The translations under genes were made by a program, and so were the position numbers. 64,000 nucleotides of DNA from Candidatus Nanopelagicales bacterium (GTDB taxonomy: Bacteria > Actinomycetota > Actinomycetes > S36-B12): positions 124,001-188,000 of the forward strand of contig JAGYKV010000017.1 of assembly GCA_018401415.1 (NCBI GenBank), read 5' to 3'. Within the stretch, counting starts at the first letter, position 1. Each line of letters begins with the position of its first letter. Below are positions 1 through 9,517 of this stretch, one piece after another. Below the pieces are notes generated by a model. That model ran no database searches. It was not told the origin of the DNA and saw nothing but the letters and a program-made list of their open reading frames with translations.

Positions 1-493
1 ACGCGGCGATAACAAAAAGAATTATGATCGCGAGGAAAAGTGCAACAAGTGCATCGAAGAGTTGACGGAATCGGCGTCGAATAATCAAATTAATGGAACC
101 GGCAATTGGTAGGCCCAAGATGCCGATGCCTCCGACAACATTGAGAACCAAAACAACAATCGATGGCAACAAGGCCACACCGGAGCCAATATCACTGTCT
201 AAGCCAGCGGTGGTGCTGGTGGCGAACCAGCCAAGCGCAATGGTGCCGAATGCCACTCCGACCGCAACCACAAACCGAACCAGATCAAGTGGTCTGCGGA
301 TCCGCTTTCTGACTTCGCCATCCTCGATCACCGCCGGTGAGGATGCCCCGGTCAGCAGATCCGACATCACCGGAATCGGACCGGCCAGGGTGCGTTCCAT
401 GACGATCCGATCCGAGGTGGACTGATCCGATCCGGACTGATCCGAACCGGGCGGTGCGCCGGAGGGCGAATCGCGGGTGGGATCAGGGGTCAC
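1..493 (-). CDS. Membrane protein, N-terminal part (LPG-synthase/TIGR00374-like family), truncated by window edge
   Basis: An open frame reads leftward from a GTG at 493 to the window edge without a stop (164 codons seen). It starts with a hydrophilic, Asp/Ser-rich stretch of about 60 residues. Two or three hydrophobic segments follow, with the pattern 'RPLDLVRFVV', 'TTAGLDSDIG', 'LPSIVVLVLN' and an IRRRF loop. This arrangement resembles the N-terminal part of large actinobacterial lysylphosphatidylglycerol-synthase-type (flippase-like) membrane proteins, in which TT-GL-D-Q and a conserved 'PxD' segment precede an aminoglycoside-phosphotransferase-like domain. The defining downstream domains lie outside the window, so the family call is tentative. 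It is divergent from adnA, about 40 bases away, so both promoters must sit in a very short region. Confidence 0.55.
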   Translation of the reverse strand, partial: MTPDPTRDSPSGAPPGSDQSGSDQSTSDRIVMERTLAGPIPVMSDLLTGASSPAVIEDGEVRKRIRRPLDLVRFVVAVGVAFGTIALGWFATSTTAGLDSDIGSGVALLPSIVVLVLNVVGGIGILGLPIAGSINLIIRRRFRQLFDALVALFLAIIILFVIAA

Positions 494-531
494 AGGGTGA
501 TGTTGTCATATAGAGGTGGTATTCATGCACC

Positions 532-3500
532 ATGCGGTGGGAACTGGACTGGAGTGGTCGTGAGTCCGAGGCATTCCCCGGAGACTTCACCCCGGATTCC
601 GCTCAAAAGTCAGTGATCAGTCACCGGAGCGGAGCTTTGCTGGTCCTGGGGGCGGCGGGTTCAGGTAAAACACGAACCCTTGTTCACGCCGTTGCATCTC
701 GAATGCAAGCGGGAGTTGATCCCCAATCAATTCTGGTTATAACTTTTGGCAAGCGGGCGGTCAGGGAGTTCCGCGAGGGGCTTGCGTCCATCACCGATAC
801 CGCCGCCCTGCCCACAGTTGCCACATTTCACTCATTGGCGTATTCCCTCGTGTCGAATATTTCCAGCGCAACTGCGGGGCTGGCGGTGTTGTCCGGTGCC
901 GAAGAAGATGCCCGAATCATCGAAATAATTCGCGGCCTGCGTGAAGATTCACGTTTCGATTGGCCACCGGCAATTGCATCGGCCGCTCAGACGCGGAGTT
1001 TCGCTCGCGAAATGCGAGCGGTGATCGCTCGATTAAAGGAACTCCACATGTCCGGCCATGACCTCACCCGATTAGGTATCCAGGAAAACCGACCCGAGTG
1101 GGTGGTTGCCGGACAGATCGCCACAAATGAATCCGAAGTCATGAATCTTCAAGGAAGTGCGGACTACTCAGAGTTATTAATTCAAGCGGTGGGTGCCGCA
1201 TCAGACTCCGCCCCACTTCGGGCGCTTACCCACCTGGTCATTGACGAATTCCAGGAAATGGGTCCACTGCAACATGATCTTGTTCAGGAAATCGGGCAGG
1301 TGGCCGGAAGGAGTGCCGGTCTCACCGAATTCATTGCCGCCGCGAACCCCAATGAAAGTATTTTCACTTTCCGTGGTGCCCAGACTCGCTATGTTGATCA
1401 ATTCCGCACACACCACCCAACAGCCGACACGGTGTATTTGACTTCCATGTGGCGCAGTGGTGTGCAGGTGGGGCGGGCAGCGGAGAGTGTATTCCCCGAA
1501 GGTGCCGCTATTGCGTTTGAACATTTTCCCGTGCAATCGATAGCGGATCGAGTTCAGGTGAAGCGCTACGGAAGTCGCAATAGCCGAGCCGCTTTCATTG
1601 CGCAGGAGATTCGTGCGGCGCACATTGACCAGCACATCCCATGGCGATCCATGGTGGTCATTGGGCGCGCGACCTCAGATCTTCCCGCCATTATTCGCGC
1701 ACTCGCCCGAGCTAATATTCCCGTGGTCGTTGGATCCGACGACATCCCGCTGGCAGAAGAACCGGCCGTCGGTGTGCTTGTCACCCTGTTGTGGGCGGCA
1801 CTCTCACCGGAGAGCACGAGCGCGCAGAGTGTGCACGATTTACTCGCCGGACCACTGTGCGGGCTTGACTCCAGTGACATTCGTCGATTGGGCCGAGCAT
1901 TGCGCACCGAAGATCGAAATACTCCATCCGCTCAACTCATCCGATACCTCATCCTGCACGGCACTGAAAGTGATATTCCTGCTGCGTTAAGTGGCAGAGG
2001 TCATTCCATGGACTCGGATATCGCCGTGCGGGTGACCCGACTACAGGGTCTTATCCGTGAATTGCGCACCGAGATCACAAGGCAGGTTCCGGTTCCCGAT
2101 CTACTGTGGCTGGCGTGGACCGGTGGGAAAAAGTACTCACATGGCTGGCCGGAGAAATTGCGCACTTCCGCACTCAACCATGGTGCCCACGCCCACCACG
2201 ACCTGGACGCGATCATGGCATTTTTCGATACGGCGGATCGGTTTAGTTCCCGTGGTCGCACCGGCTTAAGTAACTTCCTCTTGGCCCTCAAGGAACAGAA
2301 ACTTCCAGCCGAGCCCGTTGCGGCCCGGGGGTTGCGAGCCGATGCCGTGCAGGTTATAACGGTGCACCACAGCAAAGGTCAACAATGGGATCGAGTGTGG
2401 ATCACCGGACTCGAAGAAGGCATGTGGCCGAACCTTGTTGTCCGGGGCAGCATTTTGCATCCCGATGAAATAACCACCACTGGCGTTGGGCCGGGCGCGA
2501 ATCCCATTGCATTGTTGCGTGAAGAGAGAAATCTGTTTTATGTCGCCGCCACCCGCGCACGCGAACAGGTCACTTTCACCTGCATTGATCAAGGCGAGGA
2601 AGGTGGGGATCAACCCAGCCGCTTCATCCACGATCTGGTGCGCAACGGTGTACCAGATCAGGTGGTTACCGGTTATCCGCGATCGAGTTCGTCGTGGAGT
2701 GGCCTTGCTGCCGAGTTGAGATCTGTTCTCGGGAATCCGGAATCTTCTGATTCCCTGAAGGCTGCGGCGGGTGCATTACTCCACGACATGGGCCCGAGCG
2801 TGGGGCCGGATACTTGGTGGGGGCTCGCGGAACTTACCCGATCAACGCGCCCCGTTCGCCCCCGTGATCTGCCACTTCGAATGTCGGGTAGTTCCCTTGA
2901 TTCCCTCATAGCCTGTCCGCTGAAGTGGTTTCTCGACAAGGAAGTCAAGGCCCAGGTGTCCAGGGGTGCGGCCACCGCCTTCGGCAGCATTGTGCATGCA
3001 GTTGCCGAGTACGTCGCAAAAGGTGACGTACCGGACAACGTTGAAGCAATGCAGGCACTCATCAATAGCTCATGGCGCAATGTTGTGTATGAATCCCACT
3101 GGCAATCCACATCCGGAATTAGCGCACGCTCGTGAAGCCGCCGCTCGATTCCTTCGTTACCACCATCAATCAGATCGGGTGTATCTGGAGGCCGAGCAAC
3201 TCCTTTCCACCGAAGTGAGTGTCACCACTCCAGCAGGCGAGTCCGACACCATTCTTCTTACCGGTTTTGTTGATCGCGTTGAACAGGATCCCTCCGGTCG
3301 GCTTGTGGCCATTGACTTAAAGAACATGAAGACCGCCGTTCCCACGGGAAAAATTCCCGAACATGGGCAGTTGGGCGTGTACCAGCTCCTCTTGAAAGAG
3401 CGACAGTCGTCCAAAGAAGTGGAACCGGGTATTGGTGCTGCCCTCGTGCAACTTCGGGTCGAAGACACGGCGGGTATGCCGAAAGTTCAAGGCCAGCCCG

Positions 3501-3718
3501 CAATTGATTTTGAGCGGTCACCTACCTGGATTGAACAGCGGCTAGGCGAGGCCGCCGAGATTATTCGCAATGAAACCTTTATCCCCATACCCGGTGAGGA
3601 ATGCAGGTTCTGCAGTTATCACAGTGTGTGTCCAACAAAATCCGGCACCATCTTCCAACCCCTACCGCCCGCAGATCACGATCTGGTCGACTCTGCTGCA
3701 GGTGATCCACATGACTAA
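532..3718 (+). CDS. adnA: AdnA-like helicase-nuclease subunit, interrupted by a one-base frameshift
   Basis: This is the first subunit of the heterodimeric AdnAB motor-nuclease that resects double-strand breaks in actinobacteria. Frame 1 (532-3135) carries a UvrD-type motor: Walker A GAAGSGKT at residues 40-47, Walker B DEFQE starting at residue 238, motif V 'HHSKGQQWDRVW' and motif VI 'FYVAATRARE'. It also has the first Fe-S cysteine (IACPLKWF) of the nuclease domain. The rest of the nuclease continues in frame 2 (from about 3110 to 3718), with AIDLKN near the catalytic D-x-K and the terminal cysteines of ECRFCSYHSVC for the 4Fe-4S cluster. The frame change needs one extra base between about 3095 and 3115 (CC at 3107 or CCC at 3095). 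The reconstructed length of about 1060 residues fits the family. Assignment to AdnA rather than AdnB rests on gene order and length. A GAGGTGG ribosome site at 513 precedes the ATG. Confidence 0.85.
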
Positions 3719-6700
3719 TCACGCTGACCTCACACCGGAGCAACTGACAGATGTATTCGGCTTCAAGCTTTCTGAGCAGCAGTGGGATGCGGTTTCAAGT
3801 GGGCTGTCACCCTCGGTCATGATCGCTGGCGCGGGTTCGGGGAAAACCACGTCCATGTCGGCACGAATCGCTTGGCTGGTGGGCAGCGGTTACGTGCGCC
3901 CGGAAAATATCTTGGGTCTCACCTTCACCACCAAGGCAACGGCGCAACTTCTGGATTCAGCGCGGTCCACCATCAATAACCTTGCTCGCAACTTTCCTGA
4001 TTTGGTCCCAGAGGAATCATCTGATCCGGTGATCTCCACCTATAACTCATTTGCCGCCGGAATTGTGCGGGAGTTTGGTGCGCTTTTGGGACGGGATATC
4101 ACCGACCATGTCCTCAGTGAAGGAGCTCGGTACCAGTATGCCTACCGTTTAGTGTGCTCCACCGATACCGATATGTCGGCAATCCACGTTGCGCCCGCAT
4201 CAGTGACATCTGCCATGCTCTCACTTGACGGTGAATTGAGCGAATTGGCAATTGATCCCCTGGATATTCGAACCCATGACACGAAACTTCTCGACTACCT
4301 GAACTCATTTAGTAAACACAATGACTCAACCCGACGAATGATTGCGGCAACTGGATCCCGAATTGCCTTGAGTCGGTTGGTTGAGCAGTGGCGGGAACTC
4401 AAAGATCAGCGAGACCTCATGGAGTTCTCAGATCAGGTACGACTAGCGCGTGAAATCGTACAAACATTCCCTGAGGCGGCAACGACAATCCGCTCACGTT
4501 TTTCAGTCGCCCTCCTTGACGAATATCAAGACACATCCGTCAGTCAGCGGATTTTGCTCCAAGAGATCTTCGGTTCAGGATTTCCGCTGACAGCGGTTGG
4601 TGATCCATGTCAAGCGATTTATGGTTGGCGCGGTGCGAGTGTTGCCAACATCAATGACTTCACCACACATTTCCCCTTGGCCGAACTCAGACCTTCGCCT
4701 GTCTTTAAACTCACCAAGAACCGCCGATCGGGTGTCAAGATTCTGGAAGCCGCCAACATTATTTCGCAAACACTTCGAGTGGAGCACCCACATGTCGACA
4801 TCTTGGATCCTGACCGAGACCACCCGGGGTTCTTAATTTTGGGACTCTTTGACACCGCGGAACAGGAAGTCGAGTGGATGGCGGATCGAATTGCCCAACA
4901 GCATGTTGGGCTGAAAGAATCCGAAGACATTGCCGTTTTGTCGCCGACCACTTCCTACTTAATCCGCATGCATGATCTCCTGGTAGCCCGTGGTGTTCCT
5001 GTGCAGTTGCACAGTTCCGCCGACCTACTTGCCGAACCTATTGTGATGGATCTGCAATCGTTGTTGACCGTTGTCCATGAACCCACGGCCAACCCTGAGT
5101 TCCTTCGTTGGGCAACAGGTGTTCGGTTCCGGATCGGTGCGCGCGATATTGCAGCACTGGGCAAACGGGCCGCTGAGCTATCAGCCGAGAATTCCGGTCG
5201 TCGAGCTGAGAATGTGGAACAGGCGCTGGCCGAGGCGGTCCATGGCATTGATTCTGTTGACATCAATTCAATCTCCGACGCCCTTTTTGACTTGGGTGAC
5301 CTCGACCAATATTCGCCCGAGGCATGTGTGCGATTCACTCGCATGGCTGAAATTATTCGGGAGTTGCGCTCACTCACCGGCTTGCCGTTAGTGGAACTCA
5401 TTGGTGCGGCGTCTCGGCTCAGTGGTGTGGATATTCAAAGTCAGATTGATTCCGGTTCAGATCGCGAACATATAGCCGTGAATGCATTTATCGATCTTGC
5501 CGCCGACTTCACCGATGCTGATGGACGGGTGTCTTTAGGCGCTTTTCTTGAACGACTCTCAGATATTAAACGCTTTGACATTGATGTTGACTTCGAACAA
5601 CCCGTTGATCCGCGGGCGGTTCAACTCTTCACCGTCTACAAAGCAAAAGGTCTCGAGTTCACCCACGTCTACATCCCTAACATGACCAAAGACAGTTTCC
5701 CGGGTGGGCGTAAGCCTCGGAACTGGACCACCGATTCCAGCATGGTGCCGTGGCCAACTCGTGCAGATGCACCCAGTGAGTTAGCCGACTTTCCGGACTA
5801 CACCACATTTAATTGGCCGGCTCGTGTTCACAAGGACGAGTATCTCGGTCACTTCGCCGCCTATCGCGAACTCGAGAGCGACCGGTTGGCCTATGTTGCT
5901 GTGACGCGGGCCAAAGATTCACTCACCATCACATCAAGTTGGTGGGGATTCGGGCACAAGAAACCTCGCGGTCCCCACCGTTATCTCCAACAGTTGCACG
6001 ATCATTTTGTTGGCCTGGACATTGAGATTCCGGTATGGGTGAGTGAGCCCGGCGAGGAACGCCCGGAAAGCACCGAATGCGACCTCGACAATAGTTGGCC
6101 CGAAGCCGTCCCGGAACATATTGTCTTGTCACTGCGTGAACAGGCCGAGTATGTGAATCCGGCGCCTGGGAAATCGGCGCCTGGGAAATCGGCGCCTGGG
6201 AAATCAGCGCTGGCCGCTGCCGAAGCTGTGCAGGTAGCGCAGTGGCAGCAGTCCCTCGCCCGATTGCGCGAGGATTATTCCCGTCGACATTCCGATATCA
6301 AGCGAGTTCCCCTTCCCGCGAGTGTGGGTGCCAGCACCATGATGCGGGCTTTAAGCGAACCTGAGGAGTTGGCCAAGGATTTGGCTCGACCCATGCCACG
6401 TCGATCCAGTGTGGTGGCCCATAAGGGCACCGTGGTTCACGCACTCATCGAAGAACACTATTCACAACGCGCCCTCTTTGACCCCGAGGATCTTTTCGGC
6501 CTGACCGATCTAGGGAGCCAGGCGGAAGTTGCGGAAATCACCGAATCCGAAATCGATCGGTTGCGACAGGCATTCCTGGCAACAAGGTTTGCCGATCTGC
6601 AACCGGTGGCGGTGGAGCAAGCGTTCTCGATCAGCCTTGGCGGCATCCCCGTCACCGGGTATATAGATGCAGTTTTTAACATTGACGGTCGCTATCTGAT

Positions 6701-6890
6701 TGTTGACTGGAAAACCGGAACTTCGGCCCACCTCGATCCCATGCAGTTAGCCATCTATCGGCTGGCCTGGTCTCGCCTGGCCAATGTTGACTGGCACGAG
6801 GTGGATACCTGCTTTGTCATGCTTGCCGAGGGAATCGAGATCGCCCCCGACACAGATTCCCTGGTACGTCAATTACTCGATCGTCACTAG
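3711..6890 (+). CDS. adnB: AdnB-like helicase-nuclease subunit
   Basis: This is the second AdnAB subunit, 1059 residues. The N-terminal motor has Walker A GAGSGKTT at 40-47, Walker B LLDEYQDT with Asp270/Glu271, 'GDPCQAIYGWRGA' (motif III), 'YKAKGLEF' (motif V) and 'LAYVAVTRAKDS' (motif VI). The C-terminal RecB-like nuclease has GTVVHALIEEHY and the catalytic IVDWKTG (Asp999, Lys1001). I chose the ATG at 3711 because it overlaps the adnA stop in ATGACTAA, implying translational coupling and equal subunit production. The longer upstream frame would overlap adnA by 150 bases. Residues 818-832 consist of three identical PGKSA-type pentapeptides encoded by a perfect 15-bp triplication. The stop shares the CTAG at 6887-6890 with the convergent acyltransferase gene. 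Confidence 0.9.
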   Translation: MTNHADLTPEQLTDVFGFKLSEQQWDAVSSGLSPSVMIAGAGSGKTTSMSARIAWLVGSGYVRPENILGLTFTTKATAQLLDSARSTINNLARNFPDLVPEESSDPVISTYNSFAAGIVREFGALLGRDITDHVLSEGARYQYAYRLVCSTDTDMSAIHVAPASVTSAMLSLDGELSELAIDPLDIRTHDTKLLDYLNSFSKHNDSTRRMIAATGSRIALSRLVEQWRELKDQRDLMEFSDQVRLAREIVQTFPEAATTIRSRFSVALLDEYQDTSVSQRILLQEIFGSGFPLTAVGDPCQAIYGWRGASVANINDFTTHFPLAELRPSPVFKLTKNRRSGVKILEAANIISQTLRVEHPHVDILDPDRDHPGFLILGLFDTAEQEVEWMADRIAQQHVGLKESEDIAVLSPTTSYLIRMHDLLVARGVPVQLHSSADLLAEPIVMDLQSLLTVVHEPTANPEFLRWATGVRFRIGARDIAALGKRAAELSAENSGRRAENVEQALAEAVHGIDSVDINSISDALFDLGDLDQYSPEACVRFTRMAEIIRELRSLTGLPLVELIGAASRLSGVDIQSQIDSGSDREHIAVNAFIDLAADFTDADGRVSLGAFLERLSDIKRFDIDVDFEQPVDPRAVQLFTVYKAKGLEFTHVYIPNMTKDSFPGGRKPRNWTTDSSMVPWPTRADAPSELADFPDYTTFNWPARVHKDEYLGHFAAYRELESDRLAYVAVTRAKDSLTITSSWWGFGHKKPRGPHRYLQQLHDHFVGLDIEIPVWVSEPGEERPESTECDLDNSWPEAVPEHIVLSLREQAEYVNPAPGKSAPGKSAPGKSALAAAEAVQVAQWQQSLARLREDYSRRHSDIKRVPLPASVGASTMMRALSEPEELAKDLARPMPRRSSVVAHKGTVVHALIEEHYSQRALFDPEDLFGLTDLGSQAEVAEITESEIDRLRQAFLATRFADLQPVAVEQAFSISLGGIPVTGYIDAVFNIDGRYLIVDWKTGTSAHLDPMQLAIYRLAWSRLANVDWHEVDTCFVMLAEGIEIAPDTDSLVRQLLDRH
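6161..6205 (+). repeat. Three perfect 15-bp tandem repeats inside adnB
   Basis: The unit GGCGCCTGGGAAATC occurs at 6161-6175, 6176-6190 and 6191-6205 without mismatch. It keeps frame and encodes repeated A-P-G-K-S in the linker between the AdnB motor and nuclease domains. Perfect identity suggests recent slippage expansion, so copy number may vary among strains. Confidence 0.95.
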
Positions 6891-8179
6891 TTCTTCTCCC
6901 CGGCGGAATCATCGACAGGTACGGGAGCCGCAGTGCTCGGCTTCACCCCCGATTTCTCCTCGGCCACCACAATTGCCTCGCCAGCTTCCTCGGTCGGGGT
7001 GGGCCGGGTTCCCACCCATGACCGCATGCGTTCACGCGCCGGTTCCTCGATCCAGCGCCACATGAAGTAGGCGATCACAAAGGACATTGCCAATAGGAAG
7101 ACAACGCCGACCGCGTAGAGCGGCCCCGAGTCGATACCCGCCGCATTCATGCCGGCCCGCCACATGCCGAACCACACCAGGTGGGTCATGTAAAGCGAGT
7201 AGGAAATGAAGCCACCGAGGACCGCCACCCTGGTGGCCAGGACATTGGCCAGACCGCGACGCGCCAGCGCAAGTGCGCCAATCCACATGATTAACAGTGG
7301 AACAAGAGTGAGGTGAAAATATGGGGGGAGTGGTTCTGCGTCAGGATCCGTCGAGGTCATGCCCGATTGCGCGGCCGGCAGCCAGGACAGGAACACGGCA
7401 CCGGCAATCACGAGGGCGGGGAGCACCCAGGCGGCGATATCGGCGACCTTGTGCACATTCTTATGTACATTAACCTGATTATTGAGTCGGTCGACAATCA
7501 AGTAGGTAATTGCCCCGGCGGTGAATTGTGTGAGGACCCGATAGGTGGATCCCCAGTTTTCCGTGTAGTACGGATCCGTTGTGCCCATGCCGTAGATAAC
7601 AAGTGGGGCCAATACGGCAACCCAAACAATCACGAGAGCGGTGGTGGAAAAATGCTTGTGCATGCGCCACAACACGAGTGCGAGAAGTGGGAAGAGTAGG
7701 TAGGCAAGCCATTCCATGGAAAGTGACCACGCGACAAAGTTCCAGCCGCGTTGGGGATTAGGCCCCCACTCCTGAATGAGGAGCAGATTCTTGATGAAAT
7801 CCCATGGATTCAGCCACACGCGATCCAATGGATTTCCGGTGACCCTGGCCTGAGCCACGACCGCAATTCCCGCGACGAACAACATGACCAGGTGCACGGG
7901 ATAAATGCGCGCAAGACGTAGCCACCAGAATTTCAGGGTCTTGGAACCTTTGAGTCGCGGTCCAATTGAATGCATGTAGGTGTAGGTCAGGATGAATCCC
8001 GATAACGCGAAAAATAGGTCAACACCCAGTCGGCCCACGCGCAGAAGATCGGCAAAGATCGGTATCTGTAAAACTCCCAGAACTTCCAAGGGACCTTGGG
8101 TGTGGTACAGCAGAACCCATGCGGCGGCCACGAGACGAATGCCCGTGAGTTGCCGAATGAAGGTATTCACATACCTCAC
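6887..8179 (-). CDS. Acyltransferase 3 family integral membrane protein
   Basis: The product has 430 residues and about ten hydrophobic segments. The acyltransferase-3 (OafA/YrhL-type) signature is present: 'LTGIRLVAAAWVLLYH' at residues 10-25, which includes the family's conserved His, then 'VDLFFALSGFILTY'. Such proteins O-acetylate or otherwise acylate cell-surface glycans or lipids from the cytoplasmic side of the membrane; the substrate here is unknown. The last 50 residues are a hydrophilic cytoplasmic tail rich in Glu, Pro and Thr. The gene is convergent with adnB, sharing overlapping stop codons, and divergent from nudC. In M. tuberculosis a channel gene occupies this slot, so it appears to be a lineage-specific insertion. 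Confidence 0.85.
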   Translation of the reverse strand: MRYVNTFIRQLTGIRLVAAAWVLLYHTQGPLEVLGVLQIPIFADLLRVGRLGVDLFFALSGFILTYTYMHSIGPRLKGSKTLKFWWLRLARIYPVHLVMLFVAGIAVVAQARVTGNPLDRVWLNPWDFIKNLLLIQEWGPNPQRGWNFVAWSLSMEWLAYLLFPLLALVLWRMHKHFSTTALVIVWVAVLAPLVIYGMGTTDPYYTENWGSTYRVLTQFTAGAITYLIVDRLNNQVNVHKNVHKVADIAAWVLPALVIAGAVFLSWLPAAQSGMTSTDPDAEPLPPYFHLTLVPLLIMWIGALALARRGLANVLATRVAVLGGFISYSLYMTHLVWFGMWRAGMNAAGIDSGPLYAVGVVFLLAMSFVIAYFMWRWIEEPARERMRSWVGTRPTPTEEAGEAIVVAEEKSGVKPSTAAPVPVDDSAGEKN

Positions 8180-8221
8180 CCTATGCGCTGATTGCAGTAA
8201 GTCAGAGTAGGTTCAGCACCA

Positions 8222-9164
8222 ATGTCCATATCCCCGCTGCTCGAAGATTTAGCGCTCGCACGCTCCACCGTTGATCGCAGTGCTCATTTGCGTAAAGACA
8301 GTGAAGCCATGTCGCGCGCCTGGGCTGACACGTCATCACGCGTTATCGCGGTACACCGGGGGTGCGTTGGTCACACCGGATAACGAACTCACCTACCTGC
8401 CGACCGCAGCAATCACGGACAGCACGCCGGTAGCTTTTCTGGGATGCGAGTTGGGCGCTTGGTACTTCTGTGCCTTTGTGGATCAGGACTTTGTGGATCA
8501 GCACGATCCCGAGTCATGGCGGCATTTGCGGGTTATTGGCGCTTCGCTCAGTGCCCGCGATGCCGGGCTCATGGTGGCCGGTGTTGCCTTGGCGAATTGG
8601 CATGAGACGCATACCTTTTGCGCCCGGTGCGGTGTGCACACTTCCATCACGGATGCCGGATGGACCCGCACCTGCCCGGCAGATAAGTCGGTGCATTTCC
8701 CGCGCACCGACCCCGCGGTCATCATGTTGATCACCGATCATCAGGACCGGGCCTTATTCGCTCGACAGGTCCGATGGCAGCCGGGGTGGCTATCGGTGCT
8801 CGCTGGGTTTGTCGAAGCAGGCGAGTCGGCCGAAGCTGCGGTCGTCCGCGAAATTGCTGAAGAAGCAGGTGTGGAGGTTGACCCCCACAGTGTGCAGTAT
8901 CTGGGTAGTCAACCCTGGCCTTTTCCCAATTCGCTGATGCTCGGTTATCAGGCACGAGTGAGCTCGAAGTATTCGCCGGATGTTCGCATTGACTTAACCG
9001 TCGATGGTGAGGAAATCGCCCATGCGCAATGGCTCAGTCGCGAGGAATTACTGGAAGCTTCACGGTCTGGGGAAATTCACCTACCGCCACCGGTCAGCAT
9101 TGCCCACCGACTGATTGTCAATTGGTTGGGTGAGCCGCTGCCGCGGGAGAGTGCATTCCGTTAA
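8222..9164 (+). CDS. nudC: NAD(+)/NADH diphosphatase NudC (Nudix), interrupted by a frameshift
   Basis: NudC hydrolyses NAD(H), and removes NAD caps from RNA, giving NMN(H) plus AMP. The main frame (in the third phase from about 8363) has a zinc-ribbon-like pair 'FCARCG', the Nudix box GFVEAGESAEAAVVREIAEEAG, and the NudC-specific SQPWPFPNS signature. The N-terminus (ATG 8222, 'LLEDLALARSTVDR', 'AWADTSSRVIAV') lies in another phase. Joining them needs one G fewer in the run of five G at 8358-8362, which gives a continuous VHRGALVTP. The rejoined protein is about 310 residues, as expected. The stop overlaps that of the convergent mycoredoxin gene in a TTAA. The neighbourhood (adnB, nudC, mycoredoxin, uvrD2) matches mycobacteria. 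Confidence 0.88.
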
Positions 9165-9463
9165 TCACGGGCAATAAAAGGCACGGTCTGTGAGAGTTGC
9201 TCAACCTTGGCAATGACCTCGGCAATGGGCGGGTTGGTGAGTGTTGTGTCATCGGAAAATTTCAGAGTCGGCACAACTTCATTGCCCCCGTTAATTGACG
9301 CAACAAATGCTGCCGACTCCGGGTCGGCTTCGATGTCCACCTCGGTGTACTCAATGCCGGCGCGTTGCATTTGGGCTTTCAGTCGTTGGCAATAGCCACA
9401 CCACACCGTGCTGTACATGATGACGGGTGCGACCTCGGGGTTGGTTTCGAGTGCATTGTTCAC
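9161..9463 (-). CDS. mrx1: Mycoredoxin-type glutaredoxin-like protein
   Basis: This is a 100-residue thioredoxin-fold oxidoreductase with the active-site motif W-C-G-Y-C (Cys22, Cys25), typical of actinobacterial mycoredoxin-1. That enzyme reduces mycothiol mixed disulfides. A cis-proline segment 'VVPTLKF' and a 'EADPESAAFVASINGGN' helix follow, as in the family. The start was taken at ATG 9463; the start region faces uvrD2, about 20-50 bases away. The adjacent position to uvrD2 and nudC is the same as for Rv3198A. A role in thiol redox balance alongside the glutathione-peroxidase-like enzyme at 30.8 kb is inference. Confidence 0.88.
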   Translation of the reverse strand: MNNALETNPEVAPVIMYSTVWCGYCQRLKAQMQRAGIEYTEVDIEADPESAAFVASINGGNEVVPTLKFSDDTTLTNPPIAEVIAKVEQLSQTVPFIARD

Positions 9464-9517
9464 AGATGAAGCCTATGGGGATTCGTGATTGTCGGCGCAG
9501 CGTGTCAAGATCTGCCC

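Noticed and set aside
93..425. Open frame of 110 codons on the + strand at the window start
   Set aside because: It is antisense to the hydrophobic open frame read leftward from GTG 493, is Thr/Pro-rich without any domain, and lacks a ribosome site.
2966..3718. Separate nuclease gene downstream of a shorter helicase gene
   Set aside because: Its first 45 residues have no homology-like features and no ribosome site; the nuclease half continues AdnA's own domain, so a frameshifted single gene is better.
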